Made by a program: the position numbers and the translations under genes. From a candidate division Zixibacteria bacterium RBG_16_53_22 (lineage in GTDB: Bacteria > Zixibacteria > MSB-5A5 > UBA10806): a DNA stretch of 32,248 nt. This document shows positions 7,405 through 15,794 of the stretch, in pieces. Where the stretch lies: NCBI GenBank assembly GCA_001775395.1, contig MEWP01000033.1:19674-51921 (forward strand), given 5' to 3'. Within the stretch, counting starts at the first letter, position 1, and every line of letters begins with the position of its first letter. Under the pieces are notes generated by a model. The model was not told the DNA's origin. It saw nothing but the letters and a program-made list of their open reading frames with translations, and made no database searches.

Positions 7405-9672
7405 GTGAATTTAGGGCAGCTGACCTCATTTATATTCATGGCCTCGGGCCTTATATTATTCGTGCTGGCGGTGATAATTTACCGCGAGAATGCCGGAAAC
7501 CGCCTCAATCGGGTGGTGGCGGCGATGCTCTCTTTGGCGGGTATTGCGCCCTTTTCCGCCGCCATTTACAAGTCGGTGATCGAGGGGGCCACGGGCGTGC
7601 CGGCCTGGGTCGGCAACATGTATTATATCTGGGAGCTCTTCTTCCCGGCTTTGCTCTACTTTTCGGCGATCTTTCCAGAGCCGCAACCAATCTACCGTCA
7701 GCACAAGCGTCTGCTTCAGTTAGCGTTCCTGCCGCATGTTATTCACCTGTTGATGGTCTTGCTGTTGGCCGATCCCGACAGGGTATTGGGGCTGCTGGAT
7801 TTCGAATCGCAGATTCCGATTGTGGGACAGCTACTGAAAGTAGTCTTCAGTCTGCTTCGGATTATAACGTCATTCCTGGGATTTCTGCTCCTCTTCCACA
7901 CGCGCTTTTTCTCGCTGATAAATCTCTTTTACGTGGTGGCGGCAATTTACCTGCTTTACTCCGGATATAGAAAAATCGAAAATCCCCGGCTGAAGCAGCA
8001 GGTCAGGCTTGTCATACTGGGGATATTGGGAGCCATGGGGTTATACGTGGTCGGGTTCCTGGTGCCGGATATATTATCCACGCGGATGCCATCGGCAATG
8101 CGCGACCTTCTGGCGGTGAGCGCCCTGATAGTCGGCCCGGGGACTATCGCCTGGGCAATTGTACGGTATCAATTCCTGGATATCGGATTGATCGCGCGGC
8201 GCTCGCTGGTTTACTCGATCACGACCGCGATCGTGGTGGGTGGCTATATTTTGGTGGTGGTCGAGCTGGGGTCGGCCCTCAGGAGCATAGTTGGACAGGA
8301 TTCGCAGGTGCTGAACATATTGATCATCATCATTATGCTTTTGTTCTTCCAGCCAATTTACAACCAGGTCGATGATTTTGTCAGACGCATCTTCATCCGC
8401 ACGAGAGCCGACTACAGCCAGTTGGTGGAATCGTTTTCGCGCGAGATATTGACCATATTCCAGGCCGACAAACTGGCCACGACCGTCTCGGACTCGCTCA
8501 GGCGGGAGATGTTTATCGAGAATGCCGAGATTAGTTTCCGCGATTCGGATGGGCAATTTCGGATTAGACTGATCGGCGGACAGGGGAATGTGGCGATTGA
8601 GATCGAGCCGGCGGTTTCCGGATACCTGTTGTCGAAAAGGGTACCGACTTTCACCGAGGAGTTCTCGGGGCACGCTGAAAGCGGCCGGCTGGGAGGCGAG
8701 GTTATCGCCCGGGGATTCCAAATAGCGGTGCCGCTTATCAGACAGGATAGACTGGCCGGGCTCCTGCTGTTATCGGCGAAAGTGGCGGGGTTCAGGTATA
8801 GATCGGAAGACATCACATTTCTCTCGATCCTGGGAAACCATATCGTGGTGGCCATGGAGAATGCCGAGCTTTACGCCGAGGCCCTGGAGAAACAGAGGCT
8901 CGAGGAAGAACTGGCGGTGGCCAAGCAGATTCAAACCGGCCTGTTGCCCAAAAATCTTCCGGCCCTAAGGCAATTCGAATTCGCGACTTATATAGAGCCC
9001 TCGCGGCAGGTGGGCGGAGACTACTTCGACTTTATCCACATGGGTGACGGGCGGCTGGGAATAGTAATCGCGGACGCCTCCGGCAAGGGGGTGCCGGCGG
9101 CCCTGCTTATCGCCAGGATGCAGGCTATTATCCAGAGCGAGGCCCGATTCGGCAAAAATGTCAATGAGATCATGACAGCGGTTAATCAATTCATCAGCCA
9201 ATCGATCAGTCCGGACCGGTTCGCGACCTGCTTTTACGGGGAGCTCGATGAAACAACCATGCGGCTTCACTACTGCAACGCCGGGCATAACTACCCATTG
9301 CTGGTCAAGGGCGATGGCAAGATTCACCAGCTTGATATCGGCGGGCTGCTCCTGGGGGCGTTTCCCAACGCAGTTTACCAATGCGGGGTAGTCGAGTTCG
9401 CCCCCGGCGACCTGCTGGTCATGTATACCGACGGTCTTTCGGAGATGATGGATGCCGATGAACGAGAGTTTGGCGATAAGAGAATTGGCGAACATGCCAT
9501 TAAATACCGCCATCAGCCGGTTGACGCGATATGTAGCAAGATGATTAATAGCGTCAAGCAGTTCGCCGCGGACCCCGCACCAAAGCCGGGGACAAGCCCC
9601 ATCGAGATCGACGACATGACGCTGGTGATTATCAAGGCCCTGGAAGAAGGCGGCGATCGTGCCATTGGATAA
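7405..9672 (+). CDS. Membrane-bound 7TM-GAF-SpoIIE (PP2C-type) serine phosphatase
   Basis: The protein of 755 residues would dephosphorylate the STAS antagonist in response to a signal. The N-terminal third holds about eight to nine hydrophobic segments (between residues 5 and 317), like the 7TM sensor region of some histidine kinases, ending in a YNQVDDFVRRIF linker. A GAF-like domain follows (about 340-490), then a coiled segment EKQRLEEELAVAKQIQ and the SpoIIE phosphatase (about 515-750). The metal-binding motifs GGDYFDF, DASGKGVPAALL, NAGHNYP and YTDGLSE are all present. The start is a GTG at 7405, needed to keep the first membrane segment whole; its ribosome site is weak. It has no kinase domain, unlike several fused homologues. 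Confidence 0.9.
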   Translation: MNLGQLTSFIFMASGLILFVLAVIIYRENAGNRLNRVVAAMLSLAGIAPFSAAIYKSVIEGATGVPAWVGNMYYIWELFFPALLYFSAIFPEPQPIYRQHKRLLQLAFLPHVIHLLMVLLLADPDRVLGLLDFESQIPIVGQLLKVVFSLLRIITSFLGFLLLFHTRFFSLINLFYVVAAIYLLYSGYRKIENPRLKQQVRLVILGILGAMGLYVVGFLVPDILSTRMPSAMRDLLAVSALIVGPGTIAWAIVRYQFLDIGLIARRSLVYSITTAIVVGGYILVVVELGSALRSIVGQDSQVLNILIIIIMLLFFQPIYNQVDDFVRRIFIRTRADYSQLVESFSREILTIFQADKLATTVSDSLRREMFIENAEISFRDSDGQFRIRLIGGQGNVAIEIEPAVSGYLLSKRVPTFTEEFSGHAESGRLGGEVIARGFQIAVPLIRQDRLAGLLLLSAKVAGFRYRSEDITFLSILGNHIVVAMENAELYAEALEKQRLEEELAVAKQIQTGLLPKNLPALRQFEFATYIEPSRQVGGDYFDFIHMGDGRLGIVIADASGKGVPAALLIARMQAIIQSEARFGKNVNEIMTAVNQFISQSISPDRFATCFYGELDETTMRLHYCNAGHNYPLLVKGDGKIHQLDIGGLLLGAFPNAVYQCGVVEFAPGDLLVMYTDGLSEMMDADEREFGDKRIGEHAIKYRHQPVDAICSKMINSVKQFAADPAPKPGTSPIEIDDMTLVIIKALEEGGDRAIG

Positions 9673-9676
9673 AGAC

Positions 9677-9787
9677 ATGGAAGAAGAAAAATATATCTGC
9701 GATATTTGCCGGCGAGAGATGATCGATCTTAATTGCGAGCTGATATGTCCCAATTGCGGATATAGAAGAGATTGTACGGACCCGTAA
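9677..9787 (+). CDS. 36-residue zinc-ribbon microprotein
   Basis: A very short frame begins 5 bases after the phosphatase stop. It encodes 36 residues with two CxxC knuckles, CDIC and CPNC, then GYRRDC. A further Cys lies at residue 20 before the second knuckle. The pattern is typical of a rubredoxin-like zinc ribbon: four Cys suffice for one Zn. Short proteins with a CPNCGY..DCSD ending are, from memory, common as unannotated genes in uncultured bacteria; no function is known to me. The tight linkage to the phosphatase gene suggests co-translation, but GAAGAAG-like sequence upstream is a poor ribosome site. Confidence 0.65.
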   Translation: MEEEKYICDICRREMIDLNCELICPNCGYRRDCTDP

Positions 9788-9791
9788 AAGG

Positions 9792-9842
9792 GAGTTGCGA
9801 GTTGTGAGTTGCGAGTTGGAAGGAATGCGGATTGCGGAATGC
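9792..9842 (+). repeat. Seven-base tandem repeats
   Basis: Four units of GAGTTGN (9792-9819) are followed, after two bases, by three units GGAATGC, GGATTGC, GGAATGC (9822-9842). The period is exactly 7 in both blocks. They lie directly after the microprotein stop and before the next gene. Period 7 would frameshift any reading through it, so it is probably non-coding. Confidence 0.7.
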
Positions 9843-9953
9843 GTGGAGAAAGAAAAAGGACTGAGTGGGTTGGAGGAGTCAGGTCAGGAGACCAGACGGC
9901 ACCGGGGCCGTAATAAGAGCAAAGACAAACGAAGTGATAGATTGGAGCATGCA

Positions 9954-10298
9954 ATGCGAGAGCTGACACCGGATGTTATCAAGTCGCTGACACCAGACCA
10001 GGCTGAGCTTCTGGTGGAGCTGGGCGAGTTGGCCAAGAAGGAAGAGGAGCTGACCAGGGCTATCGAGGCGATCAGGCGGCAGGAGGAGAAGGTTGGCTTG
10101 AAATCGGACAGTCGCCTCATGAAGGCCATCTATGAAGATTCGGAATTTGACGAGCTCTTGTCGCTCAGGGCGGTGAGGGAGAGATTCGCTGTCCAGGACA
10201 AGATAGGTGGAATATTGCGTTCGCTGGCGGCGGCCGGGCTCGGCGACCTGACAATCGTCCGTCGCCAGGCGCCCCATTACGGCGTCAAGCTCGATTAG
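9954..10298 (+). CDS. Small helical protein of unknown function
   Basis: The product of 114 residues is highly charged and helical. It has a likely coiled-coil stretch around residues 15-45 (QAELLVELGELAKKEEEL) and a C-terminal part with VQDKIGGILRSLAAAGLG that could be a compact domain. I chose the ATG at 9954, which has GGAG 7 bases upstream; an in-frame ATG at 9795 would drag the 7-base repeats and low-complexity sequence into the protein and is unlikely. No signal peptide or recognised motif is present. It lies 32 bases before the GWxTD lipoprotein gene and could be in the same transcript. Confidence 0.7.
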   Translation: MRELTPDVIKSLTPDQAELLVELGELAKKEEELTRAIEAIRRQEEKVGLKSDSRLMKAIYEDSEFDELLSLRAVRERFAVQDKIGGILRSLAAAGLGDLTIVRRQAPHYGVKLD

Positions 10299-10330
10299 GA
10301 ATATTCCGACGCCTGGCCTGTATTTTTATT

Positions 10331-12391
10331 ATGAGCGCGATGGTGAAAATATTGCTTATGGCATTCCCCCTCGCGCTCTTATGTTGTTCCGGGCCGATGA
10401 CCGGCGGGCAGAAAACTATGCTCAATGACAACTATGCCACGGCCCTATCGTTTTTCGAGGCCGGCAGTTTTGACTCCACCCTTGTCTATCTCGACAAATG
10501 CCTCGAATTGGACCGCGATTTCGCCCAGGCAAATTACCTTCTGGGCAAGATCTACCTTCAAAAAGACGGCATATACAACAGGCGGCTCTCGGCGCTTTCT
10601 CTTAAGGAGGCTGTCAAGGCCGACCGGGGTAATCCCGAATATCATTACTCGCTGGGTTTGACCCTGGAGAAGCAGACATTTTATCTCAATGCCCTTGATG
10701 AGTACCGGGAGGCGGCCAGGTTTGATTCGACCGACCCCAGGCCATTTGTCGGGATTTCGAGACTTTATGAACGGATGGGGCTTCGTTACGACGACGACAA
10801 ATACTTCCAGCGCTCCCTGGAGGCCTCGGCCAGAGCGGCGATCCTCTCCGACGATCCGGCGCAATTCTATCGCCAAGCGGCGGCACTCTACCAGATGGGG
10901 AAGTATGATTCATCGTCAAAAGTACTTTCCCTCGCAATCGCCAAGGCCGAGAGCGCCATAATCTCGGCGTCATGTTGGCTGCTCCTGGGGGCGGTGCAGG
11001 TGCTCGAGAGGCGGTTCGACTCGGCGCACTTTTGTTTCGAGAGGGGACGGGAACAGATGAGTGAGTTGTCGCGCGACGAAATGGACGATATGAGCTACTT
11101 GATGACGGCCGAGCAATACAAGGCGTACCTGAACGAGGGCCCGATTGCGCAAGGGAGAACCGCGCGCTTTTTCTGGGGACAGATAGACCCGGACCCGACA
11201 ACGCAAATCAACGAACGGAGGTTGGAGCATTATGCCAGGTTTGTCCATGCGCAGGCCACGTTTTCTCTTCCGGAAAAAAAGATCGACGGTTGGAAAACCA
11301 AGCGCGGTGAGCTTTATATCCGCTACGGGGCGCCCTCCGAGCAGGAGTTCTCGCTTGGTGTGGGGCCGAGCGACCCGCCGCGCTGGACCTGGACATACGA
11401 CAGGTTCGGCGCCCAGCCAACCATCTTTTATTTCGAGGATACCTTCCTGAACGGTGATTTCAACTTCCCGTTCCCCAACAGCAATTGGACAGCGGATGAT
11501 TTTGCCAGGGATCCCAGCCGACTGGCTTACGAATTGGGATCGGCGATTCCGCAGGATTTCGCTTTCTCTCCGGGGAGCGGCCCGCTGGAGTTCGATTACA
11601 TGCCCAGGCAGTTCAAGGGGCACGGGGGGAAAACGGACCTCGAGATATTCGTGGCGATTGCCAATAATCAGTTGCGATTCACCCGCGATGGCGAATACGC
11701 CACGGCGGCAGTAAGCTGGCGTCAGGTATTGCGATATCCGAGTTGGCAGGTGGCCGATTCAGCCACGGCGATCCGGACATATAGTATCCGGGCTTCCCAG
11801 GCGGAAAATCCGGATTACTCGATGTCGAGCCGGATGAAGTTGACCGGACTACCGGACTCCCTGCTTTTCTCAATTTCCATACGGGATACGTTATCTGACC
11901 ATGTCGGCATTTCAACCAACGGGATCAGGCTTCGCAATTTTTACAGCGGCCAGGTGGAAGTTTCCGATATCGTGCTGGCGCGGCGAATCGACCAGCCGCC
12001 GGGTGAACTGAGTTTCCGGCGCGAGCAACTGAGCATCCTATCGAGCCTCGACAATCGTTACTTCGTTGGCGAGCCGATCTGGCTATATTTCGAAATCTAC
12101 AACCTCGAGTTGGGTCCTGACGGCAAGACGTCGTATTCCATCAAGCAGGTCATCTCGGAGAAGCGGACGAGGAATCTACTGGGGGCGTTCAAAGACGCCG
12201 TTACGGGGAAGGACCTGCACGAGGTCACCACGACCTACGAGGGAGGCAGCGTCAATACTTATGAGAATCGCGTGCTGAGGGTTGATGTCTCGGAATTCCG
12301 CGAGGGAGTTTATACTCTGGCCATTGAAATCGAGGACCTGCTAACGGGCCGGATCGCCACGACGTCGGAGGAGATTGTCATTTACCGGTAG
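10331..12391 (+). CDS. TPR and GWxTD-type lipoprotein
   Basis: The protein of 686 residues begins with a lipoprotein-like signal (PLALLCCSGP, Cys18 or 19). Residues 30-260 form tetratricopeptide-like helical repeats (GSFDSTLVYLDKCLELD; GNPEYHYSLGLTLEKQ). A GWxTD-type domain follows at about 275-400, with the family's WGQIDPDPTTQINER segment and the core read as GWKTKRGELYIRYGAP (about 319). The C-terminal third is beta-rich. GWxTD proteins are restricted mainly to Bacteroidetes, Calditrichaeota and related phyla and are poorly understood; envelope location is expected. The TD of the motif is replaced here by TK. The start at 10331 has no clear ribosome site; ATG at 10340 is the alternative. 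Confidence 0.82.
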   Translation: MSAMVKILLMAFPLALLCCSGPMTGGQKTMLNDNYATALSFFEAGSFDSTLVYLDKCLELDRDFAQANYLLGKIYLQKDGIYNRRLSALSLKEAVKADRGNPEYHYSLGLTLEKQTFYLNALDEYREAARFDSTDPRPFVGISRLYERMGLRYDDDKYFQRSLEASARAAILSDDPAQFYRQAAALYQMGKYDSSSKVLSLAIAKAESAIISASCWLLLGAVQVLERRFDSAHFCFERGREQMSELSRDEMDDMSYLMTAEQYKAYLNEGPIAQGRTARFFWGQIDPDPTTQINERRLEHYARFVHAQATFSLPEKKIDGWKTKRGELYIRYGAPSEQEFSLGVGPSDPPRWTWTYDRFGAQPTIFYFEDTFLNGDFNFPFPNSNWTADDFARDPSRLAYELGSAIPQDFAFSPGSGPLEFDYMPRQFKGHGGKTDLEIFVAIANNQLRFTRDGEYATAAVSWRQVLRYPSWQVADSATAIRTYSIRASQAENPDYSMSSRMKLTGLPDSLLFSISIRDTLSDHVGISTNGIRLRNFYSGQVEVSDIVLARRIDQPPGELSFRREQLSILSSLDNRYFVGEPIWLYFEIYNLELGPDGKTSYSIKQVISEKRTRNLLGAFKDAVTGKDLHEVTTTYEGGSVNTYENRVLRVDVSEFREGVYTLAIEIEDLLTGRIATTSEEIVIYR

Positions 12392-12545
12392 CCACCCGCC
12401 GAAAAAATCTTTGAAAATCCGTTCAAGAAATGGCATTATAACCTTGATATTTCGGGCGTGTTCATTTATTATTTCGCTTCAATTTTGTAATCGAGAATAG
12501 GGGTCTGGAGGGGTCTCGGCCTCGACAGAGAGGAGAGCGCGAAAG

Positions 12546-13097
12546 ATGGCAATAGTACCAAAAAAATTGTTTCTGACCAAGGGTGTGGGCCGGCATAAGG
12601 AGCACCTCTCCAGTTTTGAGCTTGCCTTACGCTCGGCCGGGATCGCCCAATACAACCTTGTGCATGTCTCGAGCATATTTCCGCCGGGGTGCAAGGTAAT
12701 TACGAAAACCCAGGGCATATCCCTTCTAACTCCGGGGCAGATAGTCTACAGTGTCCTGACGCGCAACTCGACTAACGAGCCCAACCGGTTGATCTCGGCC
12801 TCGGTTGGCCTGGCGATTCCCCAGGACCGTCGGCAATACGGCTACCTTTCCGAGCATGCCGCATTCGGCCAGAACGAGAAGATCTCCGGCGACTATGCCG
12901 AGGACCTGGCGGCCACCATGCTATCATCGACGCTGGGGATCGACCTCGATATCGACAAGTCGTTCGACGAGAAGAAGGAAATCTGGAAAATTTCCGGCAA
13001 GATCGTGCGGACGGCCAACATCACGCAATCGGCCGCCGGCGACAAGCGCGGCCTCTGGACTACAGTGATTGCCGCCGCGGTCCTGATCACCGATTGA
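12546..13097 (+). CDS. Pyruvoyl-dependent arginine decarboxylase
   Basis: The enzyme converts arginine to agmatine and CO2, the first step toward putrescine. The proenzyme of 183 residues is expected to cleave itself between the two serines of VSSIFPP (Ser42-Ser43), turning Ser43 into the pyruvoyl group. Further family segments are [25 protein letters not shown] and HAAFGQNEK. The length matches archaeal and chlamydial homologues. GAGGAGAG lies before the ATG at 12546. Agmatinase, the next enzyme of the pathway, is encoded 1 kb downstream on the same strand, which supports a polyamine role over acid resistance. Confidence 0.93.
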   Translation: MAIVPKKLFLTKGVGRHKEHLSSFELALRSAGIAQYNLVHVSSIFPPGCKVITKTQGISLLTPGQIVYSVLTRNSTNEPNRLISASVGLAIPQDRRQYGYLSEHAAFGQNEKISGDYAEDLAATMLSSTLGIDLDIDKSFDEKKEIWKISGKIVRTANITQSAAGDKRGLWTTVIAAAVLITD

Positions 13098-13180
13098 GGC
13101 CCCTCGGCGATAAAACAGGATGATCCGGAGTTTGGAAGCCCCGGCTATCAAGGCGAATATATTTTAATTTCCTGCCTCGT

Positions 13181-13909
13181 ATGAACAACGCTTATGGCGA
13201 ATTCTCCCAATATTACGATCTGTTGGGCTGGGGCGCATTTGCCCGCAATTGCGCAGTCAGACTTAGAGCCTTCTTTAAGCTGCGCGGCGCGAAACCCCAG
13301 AATATCCTTGACCTGGCCTGTGGCACTGGAGAGCTTGAGAAAGCGCTCGGCATGAGTAAGATCGCGTTTACCGGAGTAGACCTCTCCCCCGGCATGATCC
13401 GTGAGGCCGGGAGGAAATACCCCCGCGGCAAATTCATTGTCGGTGACGCCGCCTCGGTGCGGTTGCGCGAGAAGTTCGAGATGGTGGTTTTGCTTTTCGA
13501 TTCCGCCAATCACATGAAGTCATTTTCGCACCTATCGCAGGTTTTCCGTAATGCTCGAAGACATCTGGCGCCGGGCGGGTATTTCATATTCGACTTCTTA
13601 ACGGAGCGGGGCTTGGAAACCTGGGAGCAGTTGGATATCCGCCGGACCAAGAGATACACCCTTTTCTGGTATGGACATTATTACTCTGAGGAACAACTGG
13701 CGGATATTTTCATCGAGGCATTCATCAAGCAAGAGGATGGGAATTACCGGCGGATTTTTCAGAAAATAGTTGAGAAAACATATCCGGTCAGCGATATTGT
13801 CTCATCTTTGCGAAAATGCGGTTTTTCCAGAATCATGGCCAGCCCGTTCGATATCGATGAGGAGATCGAGGAGGCTACCAGGCTCTGGTTTGTATGCCAA
13901 TTAAGTTAA
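13181..13909 (+). CDS. Class I SAM-dependent methyltransferase
   Basis: The protein of 242 residues has a Rossmann-type methyltransferase fold: motif I ILDLACGTGELEKAL (about 43-57), motif II VDLSPGM, motif III VGDAASV and the post-motif LAPGGYFIFDFL. The N-terminal YGEFSQYYDLL opening is common in this superfamily. The substrate cannot be told. It lies between the arginine decarboxylase and agmatinase genes, but the second methyltransferase downstream is only distantly similar, and nothing ties either to polyamine methylation. The ribosome site is weak (CCTGCCTCGT precedes the ATG at 13181). Confidence 0.85.
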   Translation: MNNAYGEFSQYYDLLGWGAFARNCAVRLRAFFKLRGAKPQNILDLACGTGELEKALGMSKIAFTGVDLSPGMIREAGRKYPRGKFIVGDAASVRLREKFEMVVLLFDSANHMKSFSHLSQVFRNARRHLAPGGYFIFDFLTERGLETWEQLDIRRTKRYTLFWYGHYYSEEQLADIFIEAFIKQEDGNYRRIFQKIVEKTYPVSDIVSSLRKCGFSRIMASPFDIDEEIEEATRLWFVCQLS

Positions 13910-13970
13910 TTGGATCAGAAAAATATGATAGAATATTTAATTATGCAAAGTCGACAGGAATTATGTTTGT

Positions 13971-14018
13971 TGTAGGGGCGCCTATACGGATCTAACGATA
14001 TTGCAATATGCCCCTACA
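13971..14018. repeat. Inverted repeat, REP/MITE-like remnant
   Basis: TGTAGGGGC (13971-13979) and GCCCCTACA (14010-14018) are perfect complements 30 bases apart, and the interior holds the palindrome ATATTGCAATAT. The TGTAGGGGC end resembles termini of dispersed intergenic repeats seen in many bacterial genomes. It sits in the gap before agmatinase. Confidence 0.55.
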
Positions 14019-14072
14019 TGATACGCCCGGCTCATAGAAAAATAATTCGAAATCCGATTGGAATTGAAATCA

Positions 14073-14948
14073 ATGAGACCCAAGCACCTTTACCCCTGGA
14101 ATTTCCTGGCGCTGGAAGATACGCTCTCGAATTACGAGACAGCCAAAGCGGTAATCCTCCCAATCCCCTATGAGTCGACTGTCAGCTATGGCGCGGGGAC
14201 ACGCAACGGGCCTCAAGCGATTATCGCGGCCTCTCGTCAGGTGGAGACCTACGACCAGGAATTCGGAGCGGCGCCGTGCAACATGGGGATCGCCACGCTG
14301 GGCGAGCTCGAGCAGGTGGCCAGCGGGCCCGATGCGATGATGAAGCAAATCGAGGAAGCGGCCGCAGGCATTTTGGCCGATGGCAAATTCCTCATGACGT
14401 TGGGCGGCGAGCACTCCATCTCCCCTCCCCTGGTGCGAGCGCACAAAGCCCTGTATCCTAATCTGAGCGTCCTGCAGTTCGATGCCCATACCGATCTGCG
14501 ACCCGAATACCAGGGCTCGAAATATTCGCACGCCTGCGCTATGTCGCGGATTTGGGAGACGTGTGGATTTGTCGGGGTCGGTGTGCGCAATTTTTGCGGC
14601 TCGGAAAATGAAAACCGGGCCTTGCTGGAGGGCCGCTTGATCCAGGCGGTTGATTTTCACAAAAACGTCGATATCGTTCCGAATATCCTTTCCCTGCTTG
14701 CGGATGATGTCTATATTACATTCGACCTGGACGGTCTCGACCCATCGGTTATACCGGCCGTAGGCACACCCGAACCGGGCGGACTCTTTTGGGACGAGAC
14801 AATGGATTTAATAAGAAAGGTATCGAGGCAGAGAAGGATCGTGGGGGCCGATGTCGTGGAGCTGGCGCCGATCCCGGGAATGACATACCCCGATTTTGCA
14901 GCCGCCCGCCTGGCATACAAGATCATGACGTACGCGCTCTGGAAATGA
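14073..14948 (+). CDS. speB: Agmatinase
   Basis: Agmatinase hydrolyses agmatine to putrescine and urea with a dinuclear Mn centre. The ureohydrolase motifs are seen: GGEHSI, FDAHTDLRPEY, HACAMSR and the second metal motif TFDLDGLDPSVIPAVGTPEPGG. The length of 291-296 residues is usual. I prefer the ATG at 14073; a TTG at 14058 in frame would add five residues, and neither has a strong ribosome site. It completes the arginine to putrescine route begun by the pyruvoyl decarboxylase. The next methyltransferase starts one base after its stop, so they are probably co-translated. Confidence 0.93.
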   Translation: MRPKHLYPWNFLALEDTLSNYETAKAVILPIPYESTVSYGAGTRNGPQAIIAASRQVETYDQEFGAAPCNMGIATLGELEQVASGPDAMMKQIEEAAAGILADGKFLMTLGGEHSISPPLVRAHKALYPNLSVLQFDAHTDLRPEYQGSKYSHACAMSRIWETCGFVGVGVRNFCGSENENRALLEGRLIQAVDFHKNVDIVPNILSLLADDVYITFDLDGLDPSVIPAVGTPEPGGLFWDETMDLIRKVSRQRRIVGADVVELAPIPGMTYPDFAAARLAYKIMTYALWK

Positions 14949-14949
14949 G

Positions 14950-15693
14950 ATGACTATGGAATGGTGGCGGAAATATTTCAGCGAGGATTACCTAAAACTT
15001 TATAAACATGACATCGCCGAAACTACCCGCGAGGCTGATTCCATAATAAGGATGCTTCAGCCAGAGCCCGGGGCGCGCATCCTCGATCTGGCTTGCGGAT
15101 TCGGGCGCCACTCGGTGGTTCTGGCGCAAAAAGGATACCAGGTAACCGGGTATGACTTGTCGGAGGGATTCCTCAACAAGGCCAGAGAGCTGGCGGAGAC
15201 TCTGAAGGTCAACATCGAGCTCAAACAGGGCGACATGCGGGAAATCCCCTACGAAAACGAATTTGACGCTATAATCAACATGCTGACCGCATTTGGTTTT
15301 TTTGAAAATGAGCAGGAAGATTTGAAAGTTCTTAAGGGGGTTCACAAGGCCCTTAAACCAGGCGGGCAGTTTTTGCTCGATGTTATAAACCGGGAGGCGG
15401 CCACGCAAATTGCGGTTCCCAGGCAGTGGATACGGGAGAATCACGCTTTTCTCCTCGAGGAGCGCGTATTCGACTTCTTCCGCTCGCGGCTGGAGATGAC
15501 CAGGTTGCTGATCCTGCAGAGCGGCGAGGTCAAGCAGGCCAATTTCTCGATCCGCCTCTACACCTTGACCGAGATACTCGAGCTGTTCAACGCCGCCGGA
15601 TTAGTGCTGATCGACGTTTACGGTGATTTCAGCGGGGCGCTGTACACCGCCGAAAGCCCCCGAATGATACTTGTGGCTCAAAAGGAACAATAG
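14950..15693 (+). CDS. Class I SAM-dependent methyltransferase
   Basis: The protein of 247 residues has motif I RILDLACGFGRHSVVLAQKG (about 38-57), YDLSEGFL, GDMREIPY, INMLTAFGFF and LKPGGQFLLDV, all normal for the superfamily. The substrate is unknown. Its start lies one base beyond the agmatinase stop (TGAG then ATGACTATGG), suggesting translational coupling. A terminator follows, making it the last gene of the polyamine-linked group. Spermidine synthase signatures are absent, so it is not a SpeE. Confidence 0.85.
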   Translation: MTMEWWRKYFSEDYLKLYKHDIAETTREADSIIRMLQPEPGARILDLACGFGRHSVVLAQKGYQVTGYDLSEGFLNKARELAETLKVNIELKQGDMREIPYENEFDAIINMLTAFGFFENEQEDLKVLKGVHKALKPGGQFLLDVINREAATQIAVPRQWIRENHAFLLEERVFDFFRSRLEMTRLLILQSGEVKQANFSIRLYTLTEILELFNAAGLVLIDVYGDFSGALYTAESPRMILVAQKEQ

Positions 15694-15735
15694 TCGGATT
15701 GGGTGATTAGAAAATCTCGGTTGTGGTTACAACAC

Positions 15736-15762
15736 CCCCGTTCCGAACAGGTTCGGGGTTTT
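15736..15762 (+). terminator. Rho-independent terminator before mfd
   Basis: CCCCG (15736-15740) pairs with CGGGG (15754-15758), with CCGAAC/GTTCGG as an alternative inner stem, and is followed by TTTT. It separates the agmatinase/methyltransferase genes from mfd and argues against the earlier in-frame GTG at 15723 as the mfd start. Confidence 0.6.
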
Positions 15763-15794
15763 GGCGTTTGCAGCATAATGGTGAAAGCAAGGTA

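Noticed and set aside
8965-9969. Minus-strand frame of 334 codons
   Set aside because: It lies antisense to the SpoIIE phosphatase domain, the microprotein and the 7-base repeats, which explain its low-complexity part.
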